Shown here piece by piece: positions 22,998-31,056 of a DNA stretch of 34,995 nt. A program made the position numbers and the translations under genes. The stretch lies in the NCBI GenBank assembly GCA_022703445.1, contig JAKLDR010000041.1:1-34995 (forward strand), read 5' to 3'. Positions within the stretch are counted from its first letter, which is position 1. Every line of letters begins with the position of its first letter. Source of the stretch: Planctomycetota bacterium. Lineage in GTDB: Bacteria > Planctomycetota > SZUA-567 > JAKLDR01. Under the pieces are notes generated by a model, which worked only from the letters and a program-made list of their open reading frames with translations, made no database searches and was not told the origin of the DNA.

Positions 22998-24176
22998 CTA
23001 GCGGAGCTGCTCGACGCGCGCCCCGGCCGAAGGCCGGACCAGGACCGGCCGGGTTTCGATGCCGGTGCGGGCCCGGTAGGCGGCCGTCAGCTCGGCGGAG
23101 ATGGGCCCGACGCCGTCGGCCCGGCAGAAGACCACCGCGGCCCCGCCGAAGCCCGCGCCGGTGAGCCGCGCCCCGAAGACGCCCTCGATCCGGCAGGCGG
23201 CCGCGACCAGCTTGTCGAGCTCCGGGCAGCTGACCTCGAAGTCCTCGGCCAGCGAGCGATGGCTCTCCCGGGCCAGCTCCCCGAAGGCCTCCAGGTCGCC
23301 CCTGCGCAGGCAGTCGACGGCCCGGGAGGAGCGCAGCTCCTCGCCGACCACGTGGCGCGCGCGGCGCAGCTCGGTCTTGTCCAGCGCCGAGCGGCCGAAC
23401 TCGTTGAGCTCGTCGTGGGTGACCTCCGCCAGGCGGACGCGGCGGCCCAGCTCCTTGGAGAGCTTGCGGGCGGCGGACTCGCAGTCCTCCCGGCGCTGGT
23501 TGTAGGCGGCCTCGGCCAGCTTGCGGGGCACGCCGCTGTCGACCACCAGCACGGCCATGGCCGCGGGCAGCTCCACCGTCTTGACGAAGAGGTTGTGGCA
23601 GTCGATGTACATGGCCTTGCCGTCCTCGGCGCAGGCCACGCTCAGCTGGTCCATGATGCCGCACTTCACGCCGGCGTAGCGGTGCTCGGCCTCCTGGCAG
23701 GCCAGGGCCAGCGAGCGCGGGGAGACCTCCCCGGCGCAGCCGGCCGTGGAGAGGAAGGCCAGGCCGGAGGCCACCTCCAGCGCCGCCGAGCTCGACAGCC
23801 CCGCGCCCTTGGGCAGGTCCGCGGCCACGGCGGCGTCGATGGCCGGGATGTCCCGGCCCTGGCTGGAGAACACGCCGGCCGGCCCCATCACGTAGTTGGT
23901 CCAGTGGCCGGCGCCGCAGGACGAGGGGGCGCGCTGGTCGAACTCGGCCATCTCCGGGAAATCCGCCGAGCAGAAGCGGCTGGCCTGGCCGCCGGCGGCG
24001 TCGAAGGCCACCACCACGTGGCGGTCGACGGCCATGGGCAGGACGTGGCCCCCGCTGTAATCGGTGTGCTCGCCGATCAGGTTGACCCGCCCGGGGGCCA
24101 CGGCCAGCGCCCGCGGGGCGCGGCCGAAGCGCTCCCGGAAGAGCCCGGTGGCCAGGCTGCGTATATCGCCGGTCAT
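22998..24176 (-). CDS. galK: Galactokinase
   Basis: GalK phosphorylates alpha-D-galactose to galactose 1-phosphate with ATP, the first committed step of the Leloir pathway. The 392-residue protein has all GHMP-kinase marks: the galactokinase signature GRVNLIGEHTDYSGG (about 29-43), the phosphate-binding motif LPKGAGLSSSAALE, CGIMDQLSV with the catalytic Asp, and the C-terminal LTGAGFGGAAVVF. Length is typical. The ATG follows AGGAGA. No galT, galE or galM is nearby, so it is separated from the rest of the pathway in this window. A related GHMP sugar kinase cannot be excluded, but the signature favours galactose. Confidence 0.93.
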   Translation of the reverse strand: MTGDIRSLATGLFRERFGRAPRALAVAPGRVNLIGEHTDYSGGHVLPMAVDRHVVVAFDAAGGQASRFCSADFPEMAEFDQRAPSSCGAGHWTNYVMGPAGVFSSQGRDIPAIDAAVAADLPKGAGLSSSAALEVASGLAFLSTAGCAGEVSPRSLALACQEAEHRYAGVKCGIMDQLSVACAEDGKAMYIDCHNLFVKTVELPAAMAVLVVDSGVPRKLAEAAYNQRREDCESAARKLSKELGRRVRLAEVTHDELNEFGRSALDKTELRRARHVVGEELRSSRAVDCLRRGDLEAFGELARESHRSLAEDFEVSCPELDKLVAAACRIEGVFGARLTGAGFGGAAVVFCRADGVGPISAELTAAYRARTGIETRPVLVRPSAGARVEQLR

Positions 24177-24274
24177 GAACGGTCTCTCCTGCCGGATGCG
24201 GCCGCCCCGGCCGCGTCACGGGCGAAGTCTATGGCTGTGGGTCGAAAGTGCAAGGGGAGCGCCCCCGCCCCGAC

Positions 24275-26386
24275 CTACGGGTTCGCGCGCCCGCTCGTCC
24301 GGGCCCACTCCGCCCAGCGCTCCTGCTGCGCGGCGCGGGCCTCGCGGCCGGCCTCGGGGTCGAAGCCCAGGTCGCGGCCGGCCAGCCGGCACAGGGAGCG
24401 GTGGGCCTCGGCGCGGATGGCGGCCGAGTCGTCGGCCAGCCGCTCGGCCAGCGCCGGTCCCACCTCGGCGGCGCCGAGGTGCGCTGCCGCCCGGCACGCC
24501 GCGTAGCGCGCCGGCCACTCCGCGGAGGCCAGGTCGATGAGGACCACCCCGAGCCCCCGGCGGACGCCCAGCAGATGCAGCGCGGCCGCCGCCGGGGAGC
24601 GCACCGCCGGGTCGGGGTCGGCGGAGAGTTTCTCGGCGGAGGCCGCCCAGGCCGCCACCGGCTTGAGGCCCTCGGCGCGCGCCGCCTCGGCCAGGGCCAG
24701 CAGGGCCTCGCCGCGCAGCCGCGAACCGGCTGCGTCGGCGGCCCGCTCCAGGCAGGCCCGGTCGGCGAGGGGGCCGCAGTCCCGGACCCAGCGCGCCCAG
24801 TCGGCCGCCAGGCGCTCGGCGGTGACCCCGCCCAGGCCGGGCCGGCCGAATTCCACCAGGTAGACGCGCTCCAGGGAGCCGAGGGCCGCGGCCCGGGACT
24901 CGGGGTCGGTTGCGGACAGCGCCCGGAGCATGCGGGCCGACTCCCTGCGGCCGCCGCAGGCCACCAGCGCCCGGGAGGCCAGCTCGCGCACCTCGCCGTC
25001 GGGGTCGGCGGTCAGGCGCTCCAGGCGGTCGAGCAATTCGGGGCGCCCGGCGGAGAGCGCGCCCAGGCTCTCGGCCGCGGCGCGCCGGACCCGCTCGTCC
25101 TCGTCGGCCAGGAGGGCCAGGTGGCGCCCGGCGCAGTCGGGGGACCGGGCGGCGCGCGCGGCGGCGGCCCGGACCGCCGCGTCAGGGTCGGCCAGCCCCC
25201 GCAGCGACTCCAGCGCCGCGGCCCGGGCGGCCCCGGCGGGAACCAGCCCCAGCGCCTTGGCGGCGGTGTAGCGGACGAACCGGGAGCGGTCGCCCAGCGC
25301 GGCGGCCAGGGCGGCGAAGGCCTCGGGACGCTCGGCCAGGGGCCGCAGCCGCCAGGCGGCGGTGGCCCGCACCAGCGGGTCGGCGTCGCCGGAGGCCGCT
25401 GCGGCCAGGGCGGCGGCGTCCTCGGCGCGGCCCCAGGCGGAGAGCACCCGCAGCGCCGAGGCGCGGCCGAGGCGGCCGGCCGTGCCCAGGCGGGCCAGCA
25501 CTCCGGCCGCGCAGCGGGCCGGGCCGCGCTCGACCAGCGCCGATTCGGCGCCGGCGCGGACCGCCGGGCGGGGGTCGTCGAGCGCCGCCAGCAGCTCGCC
25601 GAGCACCAGTTCGTCGCGCACCAGGGCCAGCGCCCGGGCGGCCAGCTCCCGCCGGGCCGGGCTGCTGCGGCCGTCGTAGACCGCCACGAGCAGGGGGGCC
25701 AGCGCCGCCCGGCCCATCGCGGCGATCTCGGCGCCGGCGCGTTCTGCGGCCGCCCCGCCGCGGCCGAGGTCGTCGAGCAGCCGGGCCACCCGCGCGTCCA
25801 GGTCGGCCGAGGGCGACGCCGGGGCGGCGGGGCGCTCCGCGCCGGGGCCGCCGGCGGAGCCGGCGGCGACGGCCGGCTCCGCGGCCCCGCCGCGCACGAA
25901 CTCGACCTCGGCGCCGAGGCTGGCCGGGCCGCAGCCGGCCCACACCCGGCAGCGCTCCGGGCGGTCGCTGGAGACCAGCAGCGTCCGGGCGTCGCCGGAG
26001 GCGTCGGTCAGGACCCACTCGTCGGCCAGGGCCGCCGGCAGTATCCGCCCGCAGCCGGTCCGGCGGTCCAGGGCGAAGCGCACCGGCGCGCCGGCCAGCG
26101 GACGGCCGTCGGCCCCGCAGACCCGGGCGGTGAGCTGCACGCACCAGGCCGGCTCCAGGAAGGCGCCGGCCGTGGCCGACTCGCGCCCGGCGTCGAAGGA
26201 GACCAGCCGGGCGCCGGCCGGGACGGGCGGGATGACCGGCGCGGTCTGGCCGGCCGGTCGGCCGGGCCCCGGCCCGGGTGCGCAGGCGCCGCGGTGCGGG
26301 CCGCAGCCGGCGGCCAGGGCCGCGCAGAGCAGACCCACCGCGAGCGCCAGCCGGCGCGGGGACGGGGCGGCCGCCGAGGCGGTCAC
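24275..26386 (-). CDS. HEAT-repeat lipoprotein with N-terminal Ig-like domain
   Basis: A 703-residue lipoprotein: signal peptide with lipobox LAAGC near residue 28, a Pro/Gly linker, an Ig-like (Big-1-type) beta domain at about 50-160 (VQLTARVCGADGRPLAGAPV and LTDASGDARTLL), then a long array of HEAT/Armadillo-like helical pairs (about 200-690) marked by recurring D-P-x-x-x-V-R-x-x-A-A units. HEAT arrays are protein-binding scaffolds, here in the envelope. The GTG start overlaps the stop of the upstream LysM/HEAT gene by four bases (GTGA), so the two proteins are made together and may act together. The open frame extending back to 27655 is a shadow of that gene. Function unknown. Confidence 0.82.
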   Translation of the reverse strand: MTASAAAPSPRRLALAVGLLCAALAAGCGPHRGACAPGPGPGRPAGQTAPVIPPVPAGARLVSFDAGRESATAGAFLEPAWCVQLTARVCGADGRPLAGAPVRFALDRRTGCGRILPAALADEWVLTDASGDARTLLVSSDRPERCRVWAGCGPASLGAEVEFVRGGAAEPAVAAGSAGGPGAERPAAPASPSADLDARVARLLDDLGRGGAAAERAGAEIAAMGRAALAPLLVAVYDGRSSPARRELAARALALVRDELVLGELLAALDDPRPAVRAGAESALVERGPARCAAGVLARLGTAGRLGRASALRVLSAWGRAEDAAALAAAASGDADPLVRATAAWRLRPLAERPEAFAALAAALGDRSRFVRYTAAKALGLVPAGAARAAALESLRGLADPDAAVRAAAARAARSPDCAGRHLALLADEDERVRRAAAESLGALSAGRPELLDRLERLTADPDGEVRELASRALVACGGRRESARMLRALSATDPESRAAALGSLERVYLVEFGRPGLGGVTAERLAADWARWVRDCGPLADRACLERAADAAGSRLRGEALLALAEAARAEGLKPVAAWAASAEKLSADPDPAVRSPAAAALHLLGVRRGLGVVLIDLASAEWPARYAACRAAAHLGAAEVGPALAERLADDSAAIRAEAHRSLCRLAGRDLGFDPEAGREARAAQQERWAEWARTSGRANP

Positions 26387-28098
26387 TTGGCGTGCTCCCT
26401 TTCGATCCAGGCGGTCCAGCCGGCGCGGTCCGCCGGCAACCTGGCGCCGGTGAGCTCGCCGAGGAGGCGGGCGGCCGCTGCGGAGACGGGCTCGGGCTCC
26501 TCGGCGTCGGCCCAGTGGACGGCGCGGTGCTCGTCGAGGAGCGCGGCCAGGGCCAGCAGACCCTCCCGGCCGGCCGGCGTGCCGCGCCCGGCCCGGGCAA
26601 CGGCCGCCGCGGCGGCCAGGGCGGTGGCCGGGTCGGCCCCGCCGGCGGGGGCGGCGAGCCGCAGGAGCTTCTCGATCGCGGCCGCCCCCGGCTTGTGGCC
26701 GGCGGCGGCGGCCAGGGCCAGGCCCTCGGCGGCCCCCCGGCGGACGGCCTCCTCGTCTTCGAGGGCCTCCCGGAGCAGGGGCTCGGAGCCGGCCGGGTCC
26801 AGCCGGCCCATGGCCAGGAGCGCCGCGGCGCGCGCCGCCGCCGGTCCCCTCCTGGCCAGCGCGGCCAGCCGCTCGCGCTCGGCGGCGCCGAGGGCCTCGC
26901 GCCGCCCGAGCTCGGCCAGGGCGAAGGCCGCCGCCCTGCGCAGCGCCTCCGACCTGGAACCCAGCGCGCCCAGCAGCGGGCCGGACGACTCGGCCAGGCC
27001 CAGGGCGCCCAGGGAGCGCGCCGCGGCCGCGGCCACCTGGGGGCTGGAGTCGTCCAGCGCGGCGGTCAGGCCGGCCAGCGATCCGCGGGCGCCGACGCGC
27101 GCCAGCGCCCGGGCGGCCTCGGCCCGGCAGCCGGACCAGGGATCGGCGCCCAGCGCCGCGGCCAGCGCCGGCTCGGCGTCGGTCGAGCCGATGACTCCCA
27201 GGGCCCGGGCGCACTCGGCCCGGACCCACTGGCTCTCGTCGGCCCGCAGCGCCCCGGCCAGGGCCGGCACGGCCATCAGGCACTCGCGAGTGGCCAGCCG
27301 GGCGACGGCGGCGCGCCGCTCGGCGGCGGGGGCGCTCGAGGTCAGCTGGCGCAGCAGGTCGCGGTCGACGGCGTCCACCCCCGGCACCGGCGCCGGCGGC
27401 TCGACGCGCACCCCGGGCACGGTCAGCTTCTGCCCCGGAGCCAGGCTGCGCGGGTCCGCCCCGGGGTTGGCGCCGGCGATGCGCGCGGCCAGGTCCGGGT
27501 CTCCGTAGTAGCGTCGGGCGATGGACTGGAGGGTGTCGCCGCGGGCGACCACGTGGACCAGGCTGACCGTGTTCCGGCCGGCGACCAGCTCGGCCCGGCG
27601 GGCCGCCCACCAGGGGCGGAAGCGGGCCTCGGCGGCGGGCAACTCGGCGGCGCACTGGTCGAGCAGGGCGATGGCTCTGAGGCGCAGGTCCTCGGACTCG
27701 GCGCTGCGCTGCAGGGCGGCCAGGCGGAAGACGGCCTCCATCTCGGATCCGGCGCGGTCGGCCATCTCGCGGTCGGGGGCCCGGCCGGAGCCCAGTCCGG
27801 CGGAGCGCAGCCAGGCCGCGCCCAGCCAGAAGCGGGCCCGGATGTTGGCCGGGTCGAGGCGGGCGGCCTCCTTGAGCGCCGTGATCGCCGCGGCGTTGTC
27901 GGCGGCGGTGGCCAGCTCCAGGTGCAGCTTGCCGATGTCGGCCAGGGCGGCGGCGCGCCGCTGGGAATCGAGCGGAGGGCCGCTCTCGCCGGCGCGGGCC
28001 GGGTAGCCTGGCGCGGCGGCGGTCAGGAGCAGCGCCAGCAGCAGGGCCGGGCCCCGGGAGGCGGCGGGTGGCATCCGGTAGCCTGCGGGGGTGGGCAT
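26383..28098 (-). CDS. Secreted TPR-LysM-HEAT repeat protein
   Basis: A 571-residue secreted protein. Signal peptide at 1-36 (hydrophobic core LLLALLLTAAA), a TPR-like helical part (about 50-170), a LysM domain at about 181-229 (HVVARGDTLQSIARRYY and APGQKLTVPG), and HEAT repeats to about 495. LysM binds peptidoglycan-type glycans, so the protein probably docks on the cell wall while its HEAT array holds partners. ATG 28098 follows GAGGAAAGG and a near-perfect promoter; a second in-frame ATG lies eight codons in. It is coupled to the downstream HEAT lipoprotein by a four-base overlap. The pairing suggests a structural or assembly role in the envelope. Confidence 0.85.
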   Translation of the reverse strand: MPTPAGYRMPPAASRGPALLLALLLTAAAPGYPARAGESGPPLDSQRRAAALADIGKLHLELATAADNAAAITALKEAARLDPANIRARFWLGAAWLRSAGLGSGRAPDREMADRAGSEMEAVFRLAALQRSAESEDLRLRAIALLDQCAAELPAAEARFRPWWAARRAELVAGRNTVSLVHVVARGDTLQSIARRYYGDPDLAARIAGANPGADPRSLAPGQKLTVPGVRVEPPAPVPGVDAVDRDLLRQLTSSAPAAERRAAVARLATRECLMAVPALAGALRADESQWVRAECARALGVIGSTDAEPALAAALGADPWSGCRAEAARALARVGARGSLAGLTAALDDSSPQVAAAAARSLGALGLAESSGPLLGALGSRSEALRRAAAFALAELGRREALGAAERERLAALARRGPAAARAAALLAMGRLDPAGSEPLLREALEDEEAVRRGAAEGLALAAAAGHKPGAAAIEKLLRLAAPAGGADPATALAAAAAVARAGRGTPAGREGLLALAALLDEHRAVHWADAEEPEPVSAAAARLLGELTGARLPADRAGWTAWIEREHAK

Positions 28099-28134
28099 CG
28101 TCGGCCTTTCCTCTGGGTTCCAGCCTTCGGACGG

Positions 28135-28163
28135 ATATTAGCCCCGCGCCGGGACGGAGTCAA
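28135..28163 (-). promoter_or_regulatory. Near-consensus promoter for the LysM/HEAT operon
   Basis: Minus-strand TTGACT (28163-28158) and TAATAT (28140-28135) are spaced by exactly 17 bases, about 37 bases before the ATG at 28098. Confidence 0.7.
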
Positions 28164-28203
28164 GCGGGAGGCTTTGGACCCGGGGACGTTCCGACGCCTG
28201 CCC

Positions 28204-28231
28204 TTGACTTGCCATGGGCCCCGTGCATAAT
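28204..28231 (+). promoter_or_regulatory. Near-consensus promoter for ilvD
   Basis: TTGACT (28204-28209) and CATAAT (28226-28231) are spaced by 16 bases. Predicted start near 28238, giving a leader of about 160 bases before the preferred ilvD start. It lies back to back with the minus-strand promoter at 28135-28163. Confidence 0.65.
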
Positions 28232-28401
28232 CCCCGCCCGCAGCCCCGGAGGTCCGCGCCGGGGGCTCGTACACGGAGCGGAGGGGACAGGCGGCAAGGC
28301 TCTCCTCCTGCTTACTGGGGCGCGCGGGAAGTTCGGCCGCGCCCTGAATGGCGGAACTGACGGATGGGGCTCCGGCCCCGAAGAGCGAAGCAGAGGCTGA
28401 C

Positions 28402-30078
28402 GTGAAACAGGGCAAGGGCGGTCTGCCCAGCAGGCAGACCACTGTCGGGATCGAGCGCGCCGGCAACCGGGCGCTGCTGCACGCCACAGGGCTGGCCCGC
28501 CGCGACCTGGCCAAGCCCTTCATCGCCATCGCCGACTCGTCGAGCGACCTGGTCCCCGGGCACATCCACCTGAGGGAACTGGCCCGCGAGATCGCCCTCG
28601 GAGTGGCCGAGGCCGGCGGCGTCGCCTTCCGCTTCGGCGTGCCGGCGATCTGCGACGGCGTGGCCATGGGCCACGCCGGGATGGGCTACTCCCTGCCCAG
28701 CCGCGAACTGATCGCCGACTGCGTCGAGTCGGTGGTGCGCGCCCACGCCCTAGACGGGCTGGTCTGCCTGACCAACTGCGACAAGATCACCCCGGGCATG
28801 CTCATGGCCCTGCTGCGCATGGACCTGCCCGGCCTCGTGGTCACCGGCGGGCCGATGATGACCGGCCGGCACCGCATGGTCCGCCGTGATTTGGTCCGCG
28901 ACGCCTTCGAGGCGACGGGCCGCTTCCGCGCCGGCGAGATCGACGCGAAGGAGCTCGCCTGCCTGGAGATGTCGGCCTGCCCCGGCGCCGGCTCCTGCCA
29001 GGGCTTGTTCACCGCCAACACCATGAGTTGCCTGACCGAGGCGCTGGGCCTGTCGCTGCCCGCCACCGGCACCGCGCTGGCCGTTTCGGCCGAGAAGGCC
29101 AGGCTCGCGCGCGAGGCCGGGATCCGCGCCGTGGAGCTGGTCCGCGCCGGGATCCGGCCGCGCTCCATCGCCACGAAGAAGGCCTTCGAGAACGCGGTGC
29201 GCGTGGACATGGCCATCGGCGGCTCGACCAACACCTGCCTGCACCTCGTCGCGGTCGCGCGCGAGGCCGGCATCGAGCTCAAGCTCAGGGACTTCGACCG
29301 CCTCAGCCGTTCCACGCCGCGCCTGTGCAGCCTGCGGCCGGGCGGCGACTACTTCATGGAGGACCTGCACTGGGCCGGCGGCATCCCCGCGGTCGAGAAG
29401 CGCCTCGGGAAGCTGCTCCACGACGCCCCCACCGTCTCCGGCCGGAGCGTGGCCAGGATCGCCCGCGCCGCCGAGGTCTTCGACGCCGACGTCATCCGCC
29501 CGGTCGAGGCGCCCTACGCGCCGGAGGGCGGCATCGCCGTTCTCTCCGGAACACTCGCGCCCGGCGGCGCAGTGGTCAAGCAGTCGGCCGTCTCCGAGAA
29601 GATGCGCCGGTTCGAGGGCCGGGCGATGGTCTTCGAGCGCGAGGAGGCGGCCATGGCGGCCATCCTCGCGAAGAAGGTAAAGCCCGGCAGCGTGCTCGTC
29701 ATCCGCTACGAGGGCCCGCGCGGCGGCCCCGGCATGCGCGAGATGCTCGCCGCCACCTCGGCCATCGTGGGCATGGGCCTGGGCGACTCGGTGGCGCTGG
29801 TCACCGACGGGCGCTTCTCGGGCGGCACCCGCGGACCGTGCATCGGGCACATCAGCCCGGAGGCGGCGGCCGGCGGGCCGATCGCGCTCGTCAGGAACGG
29901 CGACCGCATCCGCATAGACATCCCGGCCAGGAGGCTGGAACTCCTGGTGCCGGCCAGGGAGCTCGCCCGGCGCCGGAAGTCCTGGAAGCCTCTCGCGCCG
30001 GCGGTCACTTCCGGCTACCTGGCGCGCTACGCCCCGATGGTCTCGAGCGCCGACACCGGCGCGGTGGTGCGACCGTGA
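28402..30078 (+). CDS. ilvD: Dihydroxy-acid dehydratase
   Basis: IlvD removes water from 2,3-dihydroxy-isovalerate (and the methylvalerate analogue) in valine, leucine and isoleucine synthesis, using an Fe-S cluster and Mg2+. Signatures are complete: NCDKITPGM with cluster Cys126, [45 protein letters not shown] and [16 protein letters not shown]. With GTG 28402 the protein has 558 residues, matching the family. ATG 28348 would add 18 residues, but that stretch has codons less GC-biased at the third position and a poor ribosome-binding site. A sugar-acid dehydratase of the same superfamily is possible but less likely. No other ilv or leu gene is nearby. Confidence 0.9.
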   Translation: MKQGKGGLPSRQTTVGIERAGNRALLHATGLARRDLAKPFIAIADSSSDLVPGHIHLRELAREIALGVAEAGGVAFRFGVPAICDGVAMGHAGMGYSLPSRELIADCVESVVRAHALDGLVCLTNCDKITPGMLMALLRMDLPGLVVTGGPMMTGRHRMVRRDLVRDAFEATGRFRAGEIDAKELACLEMSACPGAGSCQGLFTANTMSCLTEALGLSLPATGTALAVSAEKARLAREAGIRAVELVRAGIRPRSIATKKAFENAVRVDMAIGGSTNTCLHLVAVAREAGIELKLRDFDRLSRSTPRLCSLRPGGDYFMEDLHWAGGIPAVEKRLGKLLHDAPTVSGRSVARIARAAEVFDADVIRPVEAPYAPEGGIAVLSGTLAPGGAVVKQSAVSEKMRRFEGRAMVFEREEAAMAAILAKKVKPGSVLVIRYEGPRGGPGMREMLAATSAIVGMGLGDSVALVTDGRFSGGTRGPCIGHISPEAAAGGPIALVRNGDRIRIDIPARRLELLVPARELARRRKSWKPLAPAVTSGYLARYAPMVSSADTGAVVRP

Positions 30079-30090
30079 GTTCAACGCAGC

Positions 30091-30164
30091 GGGCTTTCGG
30101 CTTTCGGCTTTGGGCTTTCGGAACAACGGCCGTTCCGATAGCCGATAGCCGAATGCCGAGTGCC
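30091..30164 (+). repeat. Heptad-repeat palindromic element, copy B (intergenic)
   Basis: Left arm 30091-30124 with CTTTCGG heptads, right arm 30132-30164 with complementary CCGATAG and CCGAATG units, and a short loop of about seven bases inside GGAAC/GTTCC. It occupies most of the gap between ilvD and the GlmU-like gene. The CCGATAG variant creates a TAG in the reading phase that copies A and C use inside genes. Confidence 0.85.
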
Positions 30165-30201
30165 GGCCATCGTCCTGTGCGCCTCTGTGGAGAGGTCCCC
30201 C

Positions 30202-31056
30202 GTGGCTGACGCCAAGCTCGCCGCCGTGATCCTCGCCGCCGGGCAGGGCAAGCGGATGGGCGGGGTCGCCAAGGTCCTCTGCCGCTCCGGCGGCCGGACG
30301 CTGATCGACGCGGTCATCGCCGCGGCGCGGGCAGCCGGCGCCGGGCGGGTCGTCTGCGTCCTGGGCCACGAGAAGGAGAAGGTGGCCGCCTCGCTCCCCG
30401 CCGGCGTCGAGTGGGTCGAGCAGCGCGAGCGCCTGGGCACCGGCCACGCGGCCATGCAGGCCGAGCCGCTCCTCAAGGGGTTCGACGGCGAGGTCTTGGT
30501 GCTCTGCGGGGACACCCCGCTGCTGAAGTCCGATACGCTCTCCAAGTTGGTGGCGATGGTCCGGAAGGACCGCGCCGCGGCCGCGGTGCTGACCTTCGAC
30601 GCGCCTCCGGGGAATGCCTACGGTCGCATCATCCGGGAAGACGGCCGGCATTCGGCATTCGGCCTTGGGCTTTCGGAACAGCCCTCGTCCCGAAAGCCGA
30701 AAGCCGAAAGCCGAAAGCCCTCTTCGGTGGAGGACCCCGGCGGTCGGGTGCTGCGGATTGTCGAGGCCAAGGACGCGACACCTGCGGAACTGGCCGTGCG
30801 CGAGGTGAACTCCGGGTCCTACTGCTTCCGGGCCGGGGAGCTCTTCGCGCGCCTCGGTCGCTTGACTAATAAGAACGCGCAGGGAGAATACTACCTCACC
30901 GACGTGGTCGGGCTGCTTATCGCCGACGGGCTGGGCGTCGCCGCTCTGAAGACCGACGATCCGGACGAGGCGCTGGGCGTGAATTCCCCCGAGGACCTGG
31001 CCGCCGTGGAAGCCGCCCTGGCGCGGCGCGCGGCCGGCCCGGCAGGAGGCAGGTGA
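30202..31056 (+). CDS. GlmU-like sugar-1-phosphate uridylyltransferase, pyrophosphorylase domain only, with in-frame palindromic insert
   Basis: The 284-residue protein matches the N-terminal half of GlmU, which joins UTP and GlcNAc-1-phosphate to give UDP-GlcNAc. Motifs: AVILAAGQGKRM (nucleotide loop with Lys and Arg), QRERLGTGHA, VLCGDTPLL with the metal Asp, AYGRIIRE, VEAKDAT, EVNSGSYCF and ALGVNSPEDL. The left-handed beta-helix acetyltransferase domain of full GlmU is absent. Residues about 149-180 come from a heptad palindrome inserted between EDG and GRVLRIVE, at a surface hairpin. GTG 30202 follows GGAGAGG. Its stop overlaps the prs start, and the order glmU-prs-ctc-pth mirrors the Bacillus gcaD-prs-ctc-spoVC region, supporting the assignment. 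Confidence 0.85.
   Translation: MADAKLAAVILAAGQGKRMGGVAKVLCRSGGRTLIDAVIAAARAAGAGRVVCVLGHEKEKVAASLPAGVEWVEQRERLGTGHAAMQAEPLLKGFDGEVLVLCGDTPLLKSDTLSKLVAMVRKDRAAAAVLTFDAPPGNAYGRIIREDGRHSAFGLGLSEQPSSRKPKAESRKPSSVEDPGGRVLRIVEAKDATPAELAVREVNSGSYCFRAGELFARLGRLTNKNAQGEYYLTDVVGLLIADGLGVAALKTDDPDEALGVNSPEDLAAVEAALARRAAGPAGGR
30646..30720 (+). repeat. Heptad-repeat palindromic element, copy C (inside the GlmU-like gene)
   Basis: Left arm 30647-30678 (CATTCGG and CTTTCGG units), right arm 30690-30720 with four consecutive CCGAAAG-type heptads, loop about 12 bases. Read in frame it yields FGLGLSE and RKPKAESRKP, in the same phase as copy A. The target flanks, GAAGACGG before and GAGGACCCCGG after, look alike and might be remains of a target duplication. 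Confidence 0.88.

Larger units (their letters stand above)
28099..28401. other. Divergent control region with a long ilvD leader
   Basis: The region holds the two divergent promoters and an untranslated leader of about 160 bases on the ilvD side. A GC hairpin (GCCCCGG 28243-28249 with CCGGGGGC 28259-28266) lies at the predicted 5' end. No run of Val, Leu or Ile codons typical of an attenuator peptide was found, and no known riboswitch pattern was recognised. Confidence 0.45.

Noticed and set aside
26387..27655. N-terminal extension of the HEAT lipoprotein by 423 residues
   Set aside because: It lies over the LysM/HEAT gene in another frame. The GTG start at 26386 overlaps the preceding stop and begins a clean lipoprotein signal.
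28238..28401. Known riboswitch or branched-chain attenuator before ilvD
   Set aside because: No leader peptide rich in Ile, Val or Leu codons, no terminator with a T-run, and no familiar aptamer motif.
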